This document shows, piece by piece, positions 50,427 through 60,008 of a DNA stretch of 64,000 nt. The notes beneath the pieces are model-generated. The model saw only the letters and a list, made by a program, of their open reading frames with translations, did not search any database and was not told the origin of the DNA. Position 1 is the first letter of the stretch, and every line of letters starts with the position of its first letter. This DNA is from Trebonia sp963771985 (GTDB lineage: Bacteria > Actinomycetota > Actinomycetes > Streptosporangiales > Streptosporangiaceae). Location: assembly GCA_963771985.1 (NCBI GenBank), contig CAVYVO010000003.1:496001-560000 (forward strand). Reading direction: 5' to 3'. The position numbers and the translations under genes were made by a program.

Positions 50427-50442
50427 TATGGTCTAGACCATA
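50427..50442. promoter_or_regulatory. DasR-type (dre) operator upstream of gap
   Basis: TATGGTCTAGACCATA is a 16-bp perfect palindrome. Its 12-bp centre TGGTCTAGACCA is identical to the centre of the known DasR consensus ACTGGTCTAGACCACT. It lies 190 bases before the gap start and about 85 bases upstream of fdhD on the other strand. DasR is the GntR-type N-acetylglucosamine regulator of streptomycetes and relatives. Confidence 0.8.
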
Positions 50443-50631
50443 GGCATGCGAATGCCTGCCCGGCACAGGGGCCAGGACAGGCCGAAGCGCCGCCAGGACG
50501 GACGCGACCCGCGGGCGACCCCCGGGGTCTGCGTCCCATGTCCCCGTGTCCGATAATCTCCCCGGGAGCGACATGCGCCCGCGGGACGTTGGACTCTACG
50601 CGCGAGCCGCAATCGTGAGGAGATTGGTGCT

Positions 50632-51645
<1,014 letters not shown>

Positions 51646-51662
51646 GGAAGCTGGAATCACTC

Positions 51663-52874
51663 ATGCGCACCATCGACGACATGGAGGTCGCCGGCCGCCG
51701 CGTCCTGCTGCGGTCAGACCTCAACGTCCCGCTCGACAAATCGGGGAGCGGGGCCATCACCGACGACGGGCGGATCCGCGCCAGCCTGCCGGTCATCCGC
51801 GAGCTCGCCGACCGCGGCGCACGGGTCGTGGTGATGGCCCACCTCGGCCGCCCGAAGGGCGACGACTTCGCGTCGCGCGCGGCGGGCGGCCCGTCCCTGC
51901 GGGTGGTGGCGGACCGGCTCGGCGAGCTGCTCGGCAGGCCGGTGGCGTTCGCGTCCGATCTGGTCGGACCGTCCGCGCATTCGGTCGTGGAGGAGTTGGC
52001 CGACGGGGACGTGGCGCTTCTGGAGAACGTCCGCTTCGAGCCCGCGGAGACATCGAAGGATGATTCCGAACGGAAGCGGCTGGCTGCCGAGCTCGCACAG
52101 CTCGGCGACGTGTACGTGGGCGACGGGTTCGGCGTGGTGCACCGCAAGCAGGCATCCGTCTACGACCTGCCCGCGCTGCTGCCGCACGCGGCGGGCGATC
52201 TCGTCGTGGCCGAGGTGGCCGTCTTGCGGCAGCTGACCGAGTTGCCGGCCCGGCCGTATGTCGTGGTGCTCGGCGGCTCGAAGGTGTCGGACAAGCTCGC
52301 CGTGATCGGGAACCTGCTCGGGCTGGCGGACCGGCTGCTGATCGGCGGCGGCATGGTCTACACGTTCCTCGCCGCCCTCGGCCATGAGGTCGGCGGCTCG
52401 CTGCTCGAGGCCGACCGCATCGACTCGGTCAGGCAGGTGCTGGCCGACGCCGAGCGGCGTGGCGTCGAGATCGTGCTACCGACCGACATCGTGGCCGCGA
52501 CCGGGTTCGCCGCCGACGCGGCGTACGACGTGGTCCCCGCCGACGCGATCCCGGCGGACCGGATCGGCCTGGATATCGGGCCGGACTCCCGCGCGCTGTT
52601 CGCGGCCAAGCTCATCGACGCCAGGACCGTGTTCTGGAACGGGCCGATGGGCGTGTTCGAGTTCCCCGCGTTCGCGGCGGGCACCCGCGCGGTCGCCGAG
52701 GAGCTGACCAAGGTCGACGGGCTGACCGTGGTCGGCGGCGGCGACTCGGCGGCGGCCGTGCGGTCGTTCGGGCTGGCCGAGGACGCGTTCGGGCACATCT
52801 CGACGGGCGGCGGCGCGTCGCTGGAGTACCTCGAGGGCAAGACGCTGCCGGGTCTGGTGGCGCTCGAAGCATGA
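51663..52874 (+). CDS. pgk: Phosphoglycerate kinase
   Basis: 403 residues from ATG 51663, 17 bases after gap. Signature RVLLRSDLNVPLD, substrate-binding HLGRPKG, GDGFGVVHR where DAFG is usual, GGSKVSDKLAVIGNLLG, and the nucleotide loop VVGGGDSAAAVRSFG. It transfers phosphate from 1,3-bisphosphoglycerate to ADP. It overlaps tpiA by four bases. Confidence 0.97.
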   Translation: MRTIDDMEVAGRRVLLRSDLNVPLDKSGSGAITDDGRIRASLPVIRELADRGARVVVMAHLGRPKGDDFASRAAGGPSLRVVADRLGELLGRPVAFASDLVGPSAHSVVEELADGDVALLENVRFEPAETSKDDSERKRLAAELAQLGDVYVGDGFGVVHRKQASVYDLPALLPHAAGDLVVAEVAVLRQLTELPARPYVVVLGGSKVSDKLAVIGNLLGLADRLLIGGGMVYTFLAALGHEVGGSLLEADRIDSVRQVLADAERRGVEIVLPTDIVAATGFAADAAYDVVPADAIPADRIGLDIGPDSRALFAAKLIDARTVFWNGPMGVFEFPAFAAGTRAVAEELTKVDGLTVVGGGDSAAAVRSFGLAEDAFGHISTGGGASLEYLEGKTLPGLVALEA

Positions 52875-53665
52875 GCGAGACCCAGAAGCTGCCCTTGATG
52901 ATGGGCAACTGGAAGATGAACTGCAACCATCTCGAGGCGATCGCGCTGGTGCAGAAGCTGGCGTTCACGCTGACGCCGAAGGATTTCCAGTTCACCGAGG
53001 TGGTGGTCCTGCCGCCGTTCACCGACCTGCGCAGCGTGCAGACGCTGGTTGACGGCGACAAGCTCAAGATCGGCTACGGCGCGCAGGACCTGTCACCGTT
53101 CCCGAAGGGCGCCTACACCGGCGACATCTCCGGGTCGATGCTCGCCAAGCTCGGCTGCGCCTACGTGCTATGCGGGCACTCCGAGCGGCGCCAGTACCAT
53201 CACGAGGACGACGCGCTGGTGAACACCAAGGTCAGGGCGGCGCTCGCGGTCTCGATCACGCCGGTCCTGTGCGTGGGGGAGAGCCTGGAGACGCGGCGGG
53301 CGGGTGAGCACGTCGCGCACTGCATGGCCTCGCTGGAACGCTCGCTGGCGAAGGTGCCCGCCGAGGCCGTGGCCTCGATGGTGATCGCCTATGAGCCGGT
53401 GTGGGCGATCGGCACCGGCGAGGTCGCGTCGCCAGCGGACGCGCAGGAGATGTCCGCGGCCATCCGGGAACACATTTCGGCGGTTCATGGGGCCGAAACC
53501 GGCGCGAGTGTGCGTATCCTGTATGGCGGGTCCGTGAAAGGCGACAACGTCGCGCCTATCATGGCGCAGCAAGACGTGGATGGCGCCCTCGTGGGCGGCG
53601 CCAGCCTGGATGCCGCGGAATTCGCTGCCATCTGCCGGTACCGTGAGATGGCAGCGGGCCGCTGA
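52871..53665 (+). CDS. tpiA: Triosephosphate isomerase
   Basis: 264 residues. GNWKMNCNH with the catalytic lysine, CGHSERRQYHHE with the catalytic histidine, AYEPVWAIGTGEVA with the catalytic glutamate and flexible loop, and the phosphate-binding LYGGSVKGDN. It interconverts dihydroxyacetone phosphate and glyceraldehyde 3-phosphate. Translationally coupled to pgk. Confidence 0.97.
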   Translation: MSETQKLPLMMGNWKMNCNHLEAIALVQKLAFTLTPKDFQFTEVVVLPPFTDLRSVQTLVDGDKLKIGYGAQDLSPFPKGAYTGDISGSMLAKLGCAYVLCGHSERRQYHHEDDALVNTKVRAALAVSITPVLCVGESLETRRAGEHVAHCMASLERSLAKVPAEAVASMVIAYEPVWAIGTGEVASPADAQEMSAAIREHISAVHGAETGASVRILYGGSVKGDNVAPIMAQQDVDGALVGGASLDAAEFAAICRYREMAAGR

Positions 53666-53701
53666 GGCTGTCGCACAAAGTCAAGTGGAGAGAAGGAAGC
53701 G

Positions 53702-53932
53702 GTGGAGATCGCGCTATCGGTCATCCTGATCATCACGAGCCTCGTGATGGTTCTGCTCGTTCTCCTGCACAAGGGCAAGGGCGGCGGTCTGTCCGACCTG
53801 TTCGGCGGCGGCGTTTCCTCGACGCTCGGATCGTCCTCCGTGGTGGAGCGGAACCTGGACCGCATCACCGTTTTCTTCGGTGTGCTGTGGTTTGTCTGCA
53901 TCGTTGCTCTAGGGTGGCTCATCAACCACTAA
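53702..53932 (+). CDS. secG: Preprotein translocase subunit SecG
   Basis: 76 residues from a GTG after GGAGAGAAGG. Two membrane helices (ALSVILIITSLVMVLLVLLH, and VFFGVLWFVCIVALGWLIN) joined by KGKGGGLSDLFGGGVSSTLG, the SecG signature. It assists SecYE in protein export. Its place after tpiA is standard for actinobacteria. Confidence 0.95.
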   Translation: MEIALSVILIITSLVMVLLVLLHKGKGGGLSDLFGGGVSSTLGSSSVVERNLDRITVFFGVLWFVCIVALGWLINH

Positions 53933-54024
53933 TTCCGCCGAGATCCCCGGGCCGGCCCGGCGGATCTCGTAATGTCAGTGGTGGCTTCAGAGTTTCGACG
54001 ATATCCCGCGACAAGGGGTGATCT

Positions 54025-54360
54025 GTGAGCAGTGGCAACGCGATACGCGGAAGCAGGGTAGGCGCCGGCCCGATGGGCGAGGCGGAGCGCGGTGAGGCCG
54101 CGCCTCGGGTATGGGTGTCGTTCTGGTGCTCGAACGGGCACGAGACAAGGCCGAGCTTCGCGACCGATGCTGCCATCCCCGACCAGTGGGAGTGCCCGCG
54201 GTGCGGCTTCCCGGCTGGTCAGGACCAGGCCAGCCCGCCGGCCCCGCCGCGCGTGGAGCCCTACAAGACACACCTGGCCTACGTGAAGGAGCGCCGCAGC
54301 GACGCCGACGGCGAGGCCATCCTCGCCGAAGCCCTGCAGCGCCTGCGCAGCAGCGTCTGA
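54025..54360 (+). CDS. rbpA: RNA polymerase-binding protein RbpA
   Basis: 111 residues from a GTG. Basic linker after a disordered start (IRGSRVGAGPMGEAERGEA), zinc-binding core with FWCSNGHETRP and WECPRCGFPAG, and the sigma-interacting tail PYKTHLAYVKERRSDADGEA, ILAEALQRLR. RbpA is found only in actinobacteria; it binds RNA polymerase and group 1/2 sigma factors and stabilises open complexes. Confidence 0.96.
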   Translation: MSSGNAIRGSRVGAGPMGEAERGEAAPRVWVSFWCSNGHETRPSFATDAAIPDQWECPRCGFPAGQDQASPPAPPRVEPYKTHLAYVKERRSDADGEAILAEALQRLRSSV

Positions 54361-54370
54361 CTTCAGCACA

Positions 54371-54442
54371 CGAGCGCCCCGGGCAGGCAGACCTGCCCGG
54401 GGCGCTCGCGGTGTCTCAGGGGCACCGTCTCAGGGGTGCCCC
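54371..54442 (+). terminator. Double terminator after rbpA
   Basis: A perfect 17-bp stem, CGAGCGCCCCGGGCAGG (54371-54387) with 54392-54408 and a 4-base loop, followed by GGGGCACC/GGTGCCCC (54419-54442). GC-rich stems without T-runs are usual for terminators in this type of genome. Confidence 0.85.
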
Positions 54443-54523
54443 GCCTCTCTTCCGCCGGCCCGCACCGCATTCGTCCTGCGCTAATGCTTGGCGTAGAGCG
54501 CCCGGACAACGCAGACTGGCTGC

Positions 54524-55387
54524 ATGGAACTGCTGGAGCGGCAGTCGTCGCTGGCTGAGCTGAGCGCGCTGGCCCGCCAGGCGCGCAGCGGCGCGGGTGC
54601 CGTCGTCCTGCTGTCCGGAGAAGCGGGGGTCGGAAAGACCGCGCTGCTTGAGCGGTTTCAGCGGGAACTGCCCGATGCCCGCTGGTCCTGGGGTTCGGCC
54701 GCGACGCGGAGGCCGCCGCGCTGGCCCGGCAGGCCCTGGAGATAGCCCGGCCGCTGGACGCGCGCGACGTGATCAGCGACGCGCTCAACACCGAGGGCTG
54801 CGCCCTGGCCAGCACCGGCGGCGACTGGCACGCCCCGCTCAGCGAGGCGCTGCGGCTCGCCGTTCCCGCCGGTCTCCCGGAACAGGCCGGGCGGGCGTTC
54901 ACGAACATCGCCGGCATCTACTGCGAACAGCGGCGATTCGGCGAGGCCGAGCGAGTCTACGCCGAGGGCGTCGCGTACTGCGAAGAGCACGATATCGGCA
55001 CTTATGCGACGTGCCTGCGGGGCGGCCGGGCGCTGGCCCTGGAGCAGACCGGGCACTGGGACGAGGCGGCGGCGCTCGGCGGCCAGCTGCTGGCGATCGT
55101 CGCCTCTCCGGTGAACCGCCTCAACGCTCTGCTGGCCCTGGACAAGATCCGCGCCCGCCGGGCCGACGCCGGCGCCTGGGAGTCCCTCGACGAGGCGGCC
55201 GCCGCGGCGGACGGCACCGGCGAATCGCAGTGGATCGTCTTGGTCCGGCTGGCCCGCGCCGAGGCCCGCTGGCTTGAGGGCAAGCCGGAACTGGCGCGAG
55301 CGGAGGCCGAACTCGCCTGTGACGCGGCCGCGGACGCTAGCTCCTGGGACCGGGGCGGCGTGGCATGCTGGCTGCGCCGGTGCGGCT
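54524..55387 (+). pseudogene. Remnant of an AAA-ATPase/LuxR-type large regulator
   Basis: Starts like these regulators: MELLERQSSLAELSALARQA and the Walker A loop LSGEAGVGKTALLERF. After RWSW near 54690 it jumps, out of frame, to the middle of the family's TPR-like region (FGRDAEAAALARQALEIARP; EQAGRAFTNIAGIYCEQRRF). It runs to about 55385, where sequence of a different origin begins. The rest of the ATPase, several hundred residues, and the C-terminal DNA-binding domain are missing. A real deletion remnant rather than a sequencing slip. Confidence 0.82.
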
Positions 55388-55399
55388 TGGTGATCCTGT

Positions 55400-55985
55400 G
55401 TAAACCTTGTGGTTCCGGGATCGTTTCCCATCGGGGCGGGGTGGCGTGGGCATGGAGGTGGAATCCTGCGCCGAGTGCTGCCCCGCGTGGCTGGTGCCGC
55501 CGGGTGGGGGTGCTGGTCGTCGTCACGTCCTGGTTCCGGCGGGCTGCGCGAGGCAGGTGCCGGCCCTTGGTGGCGTGTCCCTCCGGACGCTGGCCGACGC
55601 GGCCGGGCCGTGCCGGGGAGGGTGCCCCGTGTCGCCTGGGCGCGGGGCGTGGGGTTCGCTTCCGGGTGGGTCCGGTTTTCGACCGGTCCCGCTCGGCGGG
55701 TTCCGGGGTGATGACCGCGGTGGCTTCCGTGCTGTCGGTGATGGCGCGGATGGCCATGGTGCCGGCGCGGCCGGTGACGGTCGTGTCCTGATGGGCGAGG
55801 CCGCGGGCAGCGATGCGCTGCCATGCGCCCTGGTCCCGGTCGCCTTGCCAGCCGCACTGCGGGCTGGGGCAGGTGGCCCATTTCCAGCCGGGCTGGGCCG
55901 GTTTGCCGGGTGCCTTGGCGTGGCGGAGCGGGGCCAGGCAGCGGGGGCAGCACTTGGATGTGCCGCGGGCGGGGACGGTGACCAC
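55400..55985 (-). pseudogene. C-terminal fragment of a transposase (zinc-ribbon, TnpB-like)
   Basis: Begins in the middle of the protein (VTVPARGTSKCCPRCLAPLR), continues with CPSPQCGWQGDRDQGAWQRI, the paired cysteines and aspartate of the IS605/IS607 OrfB C-terminus, and a long basic tail. No N-terminal or first RuvC motifs are found upstream. It lies in reverse orientation between two other broken genes. Confidence 0.68.
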
Positions 55986-55990
55986 AGCGA

Positions 55991-56071
55991 TGCCGGCCGG
56001 ACCTGCCCCGCTCCCGCGTCGGCAAGGTCCTCAAGGCCGAGGTCAAGTCCCGCCTGCTGAGCACGCCCTAG
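55991..56071 (+). pseudogene. Tail of an AMP-dependent acyl-CoA ligase gene
   Basis: About 26 codons ending in a stop at 56071 read LPRSRVGKVLKAEVKSRLL, the final lysine motif of ANL ligases (usually LPRxxxGKVLK). Nothing else of the gene remains. It is not a copy of the tail of the intact synthetase at 34477, which reads LPRSETGKLYKRILR. Confidence 0.6.
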
Positions 56072-56513
56072 TAAGCCGCCCCTGCGGCCTGCCCGGCCGC
56101 ATGAGTCACAGCGGGCAGCCCTCCCAGCCCCGGCGGCAGGCCGCTAACCCGCATGATCACGAAAACATTTTTCACGATGTAAGTCATTCATCCTATACGT
56201 ACGAAAAAGATTCGTGATCATGGAACGGACCGCACAGGCAGTTCCCATCGGCACCTCATGCACCACCGTGCGCAGCCACGGGACGGTGCGTCCCCCGGCG
56301 GCATGCCCGGGACGGCGGACTGACCAGTGATGATTACTGTTCGGCTGCCATTAAGTGAAGCTTCTACCACTTGAGTCAACTTTCGCACTGACACGCACCG
56401 TCTATGCCAGCATGTAGCGGTACAAGCAGCACGGGGGATCGCCTAGCAGCGGGCGGGGGTGTCCAGGCCCAGCGAGACCACGGGGCTGCGCACCTTATGA
56501 GGGGGAGCCACCC
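56072..56513. other. Gene-free stretch before the MHYT gene
   Basis: No gene. It holds an AT-rich inverted repeat (listed separately) and a GC-rich leader of about 120 bases before the MHYT start, which probably carries that gene's promoter. I compared the leader by eye with common riboswitch patterns and saw no match. Confidence 0.6.
56152..56222. repeat. 12-bp inverted repeat around an AT-rich core
   Basis: CATGATCACGAA (56152-56163) and TTCGTGATCATG (56211-56222), perfect, enclose 47 bases of markedly AT-rich DNA with A and T runs. It could be an operator pair with promoter, or the ends of a small remnant element. Confidence 0.8.
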
Positions 56514-57557
56514 TTGGTAACCGTTCACAATTTCTCCAACGGCCTGCTGAACCCGGCCCTCGGTTACGTTATGTCATGCCTCGGTGCCTTCCTGGGACTG
56601 CGCTGCATCACCAGGGCCCGGGCGTACGCCGGGCTGGGGCGCGCCCGTTGGCTGGCGCTGGCCGCGGTGTCGATCGGCGCCACGGGCATCTGGGCGATGC
56701 ACTTCATCGCCATGCTCGGTTTCGCGATCCCTGGGCAGCAGATCCTCTACAACGTGCCGATCACGATCGCGTCCATGCTGATCGCGATCGCCGTCGTCGG
56801 GGTGGGACTGTTCATCGTGGGGTTCGGCAACGGCGGATGGACGCCGCTGCTGACCGGCGGCGTGATCGTCGGCATCGGCGTCGCGAGCATGCACTATCTG
56901 GGCATGGCGGCGATGAGCATGCCGGACAGCATGCACTACAACGCGCTGCTGTTCATCCTCTCCGTGGTGATCGCGATCGTCGCGGGGACCGCGGCGCTGT
57001 GGGCCGGCACCCGGGTCCGCAGCCTGCGGGCCACCATCGTCGCCTCGCTGATCATGGGTGTCGCGGTCAGCGGAATGCACTACACGGGCATGGCGGCGAT
57101 GCGGGTGACCCCGGGCTCGATGCCGTCCATGAGCGGGAGCACCGCGGCCTCATTCCTCATGCCGGTGCTGCTGGGGATCAGCCTGGTGACGTTCGTCCTG
57201 ACGCTGACGATCAGCCTGTCGCCGACGGAGGAGGAGATCAACGCCGACGCGGTGCTGCAGCGCCGGCTCGACACCGAGTTCTCCGCCGACATGCGAGTGA
57301 ATACCGTGGGTGCCGCCGTTTCCCGGGGCACGGCCCCGCGGCCGGCCGCCCCGCGTCCCGCGGCCCCGAGCGCCTTCACCCCGAGCGCCTTCACTCCGGG
57401 TGGCTACACCTCGTCGGGGCAGGCCCAGGGCTCCGCCGACGGCCAGCCGGCGCCATCGGCGCCATCGGCGCCGTCGCAGGCGCCCCCGCAGCCGCTCCCG
57501 TCGCGGCGCCCGGCGAGCGGCCGGCCATGGGGCCAGCCGCCGCGCACCGGCCGCTGA
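56514..57557 (+). CDS. MHYT-domain integral membrane protein
   Basis: 347 residues. Seven membrane helices carry three copies of the MHYT motif: IWAMHFIAMLGF, ASMHYLGMAAMSM and SGMHYTGMAAM. The domain is thought to bind copper and sense oxygen, carbon monoxide or nitric oxide. The usual GGDEF/EAL output domains are absent; instead a tail of about 90 residues, rich in proline, alanine and serine (APRPAAPRPAAPSAF), faces the cytoplasm. The start is a TTG or GTG near GGTAACC; the exact choice is uncertain. Confidence 0.9.
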   Translation: MVTVHNFSNGLLNPALGYVMSCLGAFLGLRCITRARAYAGLGRARWLALAAVSIGATGIWAMHFIAMLGFAIPGQQILYNVPITIASMLIAIAVVGVGLFIVGFGNGGWTPLLTGGVIVGIGVASMHYLGMAAMSMPDSMHYNALLFILSVVIAIVAGTAALWAGTRVRSLRATIVASLIMGVAVSGMHYTGMAAMRVTPGSMPSMSGSTAASFLMPVLLGISLVTFVLTLTISLSPTEEEINADAVLQRRLDTEFSADMRVNTVGAAVSRGTAPRPAAPRPAAPSAFTPSAFTPGGYTSSGQAQGSADGQPAPSAPSAPSQAPPQPLPSRRPASGRPWGQPPRTGR

Positions 57558-57577
57558 ACGGGACCGCGTATCGACAT

Positions 57578-57625
57578 GTCGATTGCGCGATCGACCCGCC
57601 CTATTGTGGTCGATCGCGCAATCGG
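57578..57625. repeat. Double palindrome, GATTGCGCAATC family
   Basis: GTCGATTGCGCGATCGAC (57578-57595), CCGCCCTATTGTG, then a second palindrome (57609-57625). It is the inverted counterpart of the element at 62630-62678, including the 13-base spacer with one change. It lies between converging genes and can act as a two-way terminator. Confidence 0.9.
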
Positions 57626-57628
57626 CCT

Positions 57629-57950
57629 TCAGAGCCAGTCCTTACGGCGGAAGACGGTGTAAAGGATGGTGCCCGAGATGAGCATGATCGCGACCGAGGC
57701 GATGAGGCCGTACCGGTCGCTGAAGCCGGGGTAGGGCGCGTTCATCCCGTAGAAGCCGGTGATGAACGTCGGGACCGCGATGATCGCGGCCCAGTTGGTC
57801 ACCTTCTTGGTGATGATGTTCATCCGGTTGCCCTGGATCGTCAGGTTCGTCTCCAGGATTGTCGTCACCAGGTCCCGCGGCGACTCCGTCCATTCCGCGG
57901 CCCGGAGCACGTGGTCGTCCACGTCCTGGTTATGCGCGTAGGGTATGAAC
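57629..57950 (-). pseudogene. C-terminal remnant of a CorA magnesium/cobalt transporter
   Basis: About 105 residues: HNQDVDDHVLRAAEWTESP, LETNLTIQGNRMNIITKKVT, helix WAAIIAVPTFITGFYGMNAP with the CorA GMN motif, and a second helix LIASVAIMLISGTILYTVF. This is the complete pore end of CorA, but the large N-terminal cytoplasmic domain is missing. Upstream the frame enters the neighbouring oxygenase gene out of its reading frame. It was probably cut by a deletion that joined it to the oxygenase. Confidence 0.85.
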
Positions 57951-57951
57951 C

Positions 57952-59275
57952 TCAAGCACGCGACGCGGGGAGCGCGGCGAGCGCTTCCCTGACGGTGGGG
58001 TCGGCTTCGGTGCCGAGCAGCCGCCAGTCCTCGCCGTCGGCGAGGACCTTCTCCGCGCCGCGGATGGAGCGGAAGTCCCCGCCGCCGCCCAGCGCCGGCG
58101 GCTGCTCGCCGCGCGCCAGGCCCTTGGCGGCCCGCAGCAGCAGCCGGTGCATCCGGATCAAGGCCACGTCGGTCGACCCCAGGTGCTCGCGCGTGCGGTC
58201 GTAGATCGGGCCGGCGGTCTCGGTCGCCATCGCGTCCTGCGACCGGAAATCCCTGATCCCGCTGTACGACGTCCCCTTCTGGGCGACCCGGTTCGATCTG
58301 GTAGCGGTTCTCCCGGGTGTACGTGCGAGGCACCACACCGTTGACCGGCATCATCGAGAACGGGTACTTCTCGTACGTGAAGAACACCGGGCCGCCGTAG
58401 CCGCGCGGGTTCTGCGGCGGCTGCGTGGTGAAGTTGTACCGGTACGTCGTCACGTCGTCCGCTGGCACCACGAATATCTGCCGCGTGGAGAACGGGATCT
58501 GCGCGATGATCGTGCTCGCCGGGAAGATGTACGCGGTGACGCGCGCGTGCCGGTAGCCGTTCGGGGTGACCCGAATGCCCGCGTAGCGGAACCCGTGCCA
58601 GGTGTCGTCCACCTCGATCAGCGCCGCCGGGTCGTGCCGCCAGAACTTCATCGACATGTACCCCGACGGGTAGCCGGGCTTGTCCGTCCCGTCGTCGGGG
58701 ACGTCGTCGATGGCGTCGAACTGGTGCAGGTTGGAGATGTGCGCGGTGTCCAGGTCACCGTCCATCGACTGCACCCAGTTGCAGTAGATGACCTCCTTGT
58801 TCGCGGCGGCGAGCCCAGCGGGCAGCGACTCGGTGCCGAAGTCCCGGAACGGGGTCATGGACTCCGCGGGCCCCATGTACGTCCAGATGATCCCGCCGGA
58901 CTCGCGGGTCGGGTACGACGTGATCTTGATCCGCTGGGAGAACGGGTTCCGCTCGCTGCGCTGGTCCACGCATTGCCCGGTGGCGTCGAACTTCCAGCCG
59001 TGGTAGGTGCAGCGCAGCCCGCACTCCTCGTTGCGGCCGTAGAACAGCGAGGCGCCGCGGTGCGGACACTGCTCCTCGATCAGCCCGACGCACCCGGATG
59101 TGTCGCGGAACGCCACCAGGTCCTCGCCCAGCAACCGGACCCGCGCGGGCGGGCCGTCCGGTTCGCCGATCTCCGAGCTCAGGCATGCCGGGATCCAGTA
59201 CCGGCGCAGCAGGTCGCCCATCGGCGTCCCAGGGCCGACTCGGGTCAGGATCTCGTTGTCTTCCCTCGACAACAC
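57952..59275 (-). pseudogene. Rieske non-heme iron oxygenase, one apparent frameshift
   Basis: Starts at GTG 59275 after GAAGGAGG. Rieske cluster CPHRGASLFYGRNEECGLRC, then TYHGWKF (CxH...CxxH). The catalytic domain has the iron-binding region GDLDTAHISNLHQFD. At RYQI near 58290 one surplus base shifts the frame to NRVAQKGTSYSGIRDFRSQD, which runs to ALPASRA and a stop at 57952. Joined length about 440 residues, as in the phenoxybenzoate/vanillate-type oxygenases. It would hydroxylate or demethylate an aromatic substrate. The shift may be a base-calling error. Confidence 0.86.
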
Positions 59276-59444
59276 GGCATGCCTCCTTCGGGCCGTCGGG
59301 TGCTCTTCTGCGACGGTGTCTCGGCGACCCGCCGCGCGTCAACCGCGCGAGAGACCAACGTCACGCGCGGAAAGATGGGCCGGCACCACCACGGCCGCGC
59401 TAGGGGACGCACAATGGATGGTCATCGGAAGGGGCAGCACAACT
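59276..59444. other. Divergent promoter region
   Basis: About 170 bp between the Rieske oxygenase and the following plus-strand gene. It holds the GAAGGAGG ribosome site of the oxygenase and GGAAGGGG of the other gene. No repeat or clear operator was seen. Confidence 0.5.
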
Positions 59445-60008
59445 GTGGGCACGCTTATGATCGACGCTATCCAGGCCAATGCCGGAAACATTCCCGTGAG
59501 CACTCCGAAAGTCGCGGGATACGTCACGGGCACCCCGGATATTCGCTGGACACAGTCGGACTGGGAGCGGTTCCCCGACGCCGGGACCGTGCATATCGAC
59601 CAGTCCCCGGAGCTCGCCGCGTACGGGTCCAATGCCGCCTCGGTCGCCGATATCGAGGCCGAAGCCGGAACCGTCAGCGCGTTCGTCACCGCGTCGCAGT
59701 CCCGGCTCCGCCTGGGCAGGCTGCTGTGGTGCTACGGCACGGAGACGACCATCTCCGAGGTCAGCGCCGCGCTCAAGGGAGCGGGGATTCCGCTGGGCAG
59801 GTGCGGCGCGTGGCTCGCCAACTGGAACCTGTCGCAGGCCGAGGCGAACGCCGCCCTCGGGACGTCCATCGCGGATATCCGCATTGTCGGCGTGCAATGG
59901 GCGTCGCCGACCAGCAATCCGGCCACGATCATGCCCGGATCGAATCTGACCCTATCGCAGGCGCAGGTCGACCTGTCGGTCACGGTCCCGGGCTGGTTCG
60001 CGCCATGA
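59445..60008 (+). CDS. Protein with a GH25-like or DUF1906-like barrel, function unknown
   Basis: About 187 residues; starts at GTG 59445, ATG 59457 or ATG 59418. KVAGYVTGTPDIRWTQSDWE, then GTVHIDQSPELAAYGSNAAS, LRLGRLLWCYGTETTISEV and GIPLGRCGAWLANWNLSQAE suggest a TIM-barrel strand order as in lysozyme-like proteins carried by actinobacteria and their phages. No signal peptide is certain. No substrate can be named. It converges on the decarboxylase gene with stops touching. Confidence 0.6.
   Translation: MGTLMIDAIQANAGNIPVSTPKVAGYVTGTPDIRWTQSDWERFPDAGTVHIDQSPELAAYGSNAASVADIEAEAGTVSAFVTASQSRLRLGRLLWCYGTETTISEVSAALKGAGIPLGRCGAWLANWNLSQAEANAALGTSIADIRIVGVQWASPTSNPATIMPGSNLTLSQAQVDLSVTVPGWFAP

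Noticed and set aside
56390..56513. Leader of the MHYT gene as a c-di-GMP, c-di-AMP or cobalamin riboswitch
   Set aside because: Purine-rich conserved boxes of these classes could not be found by eye; a covariance-model search would be needed to say more.
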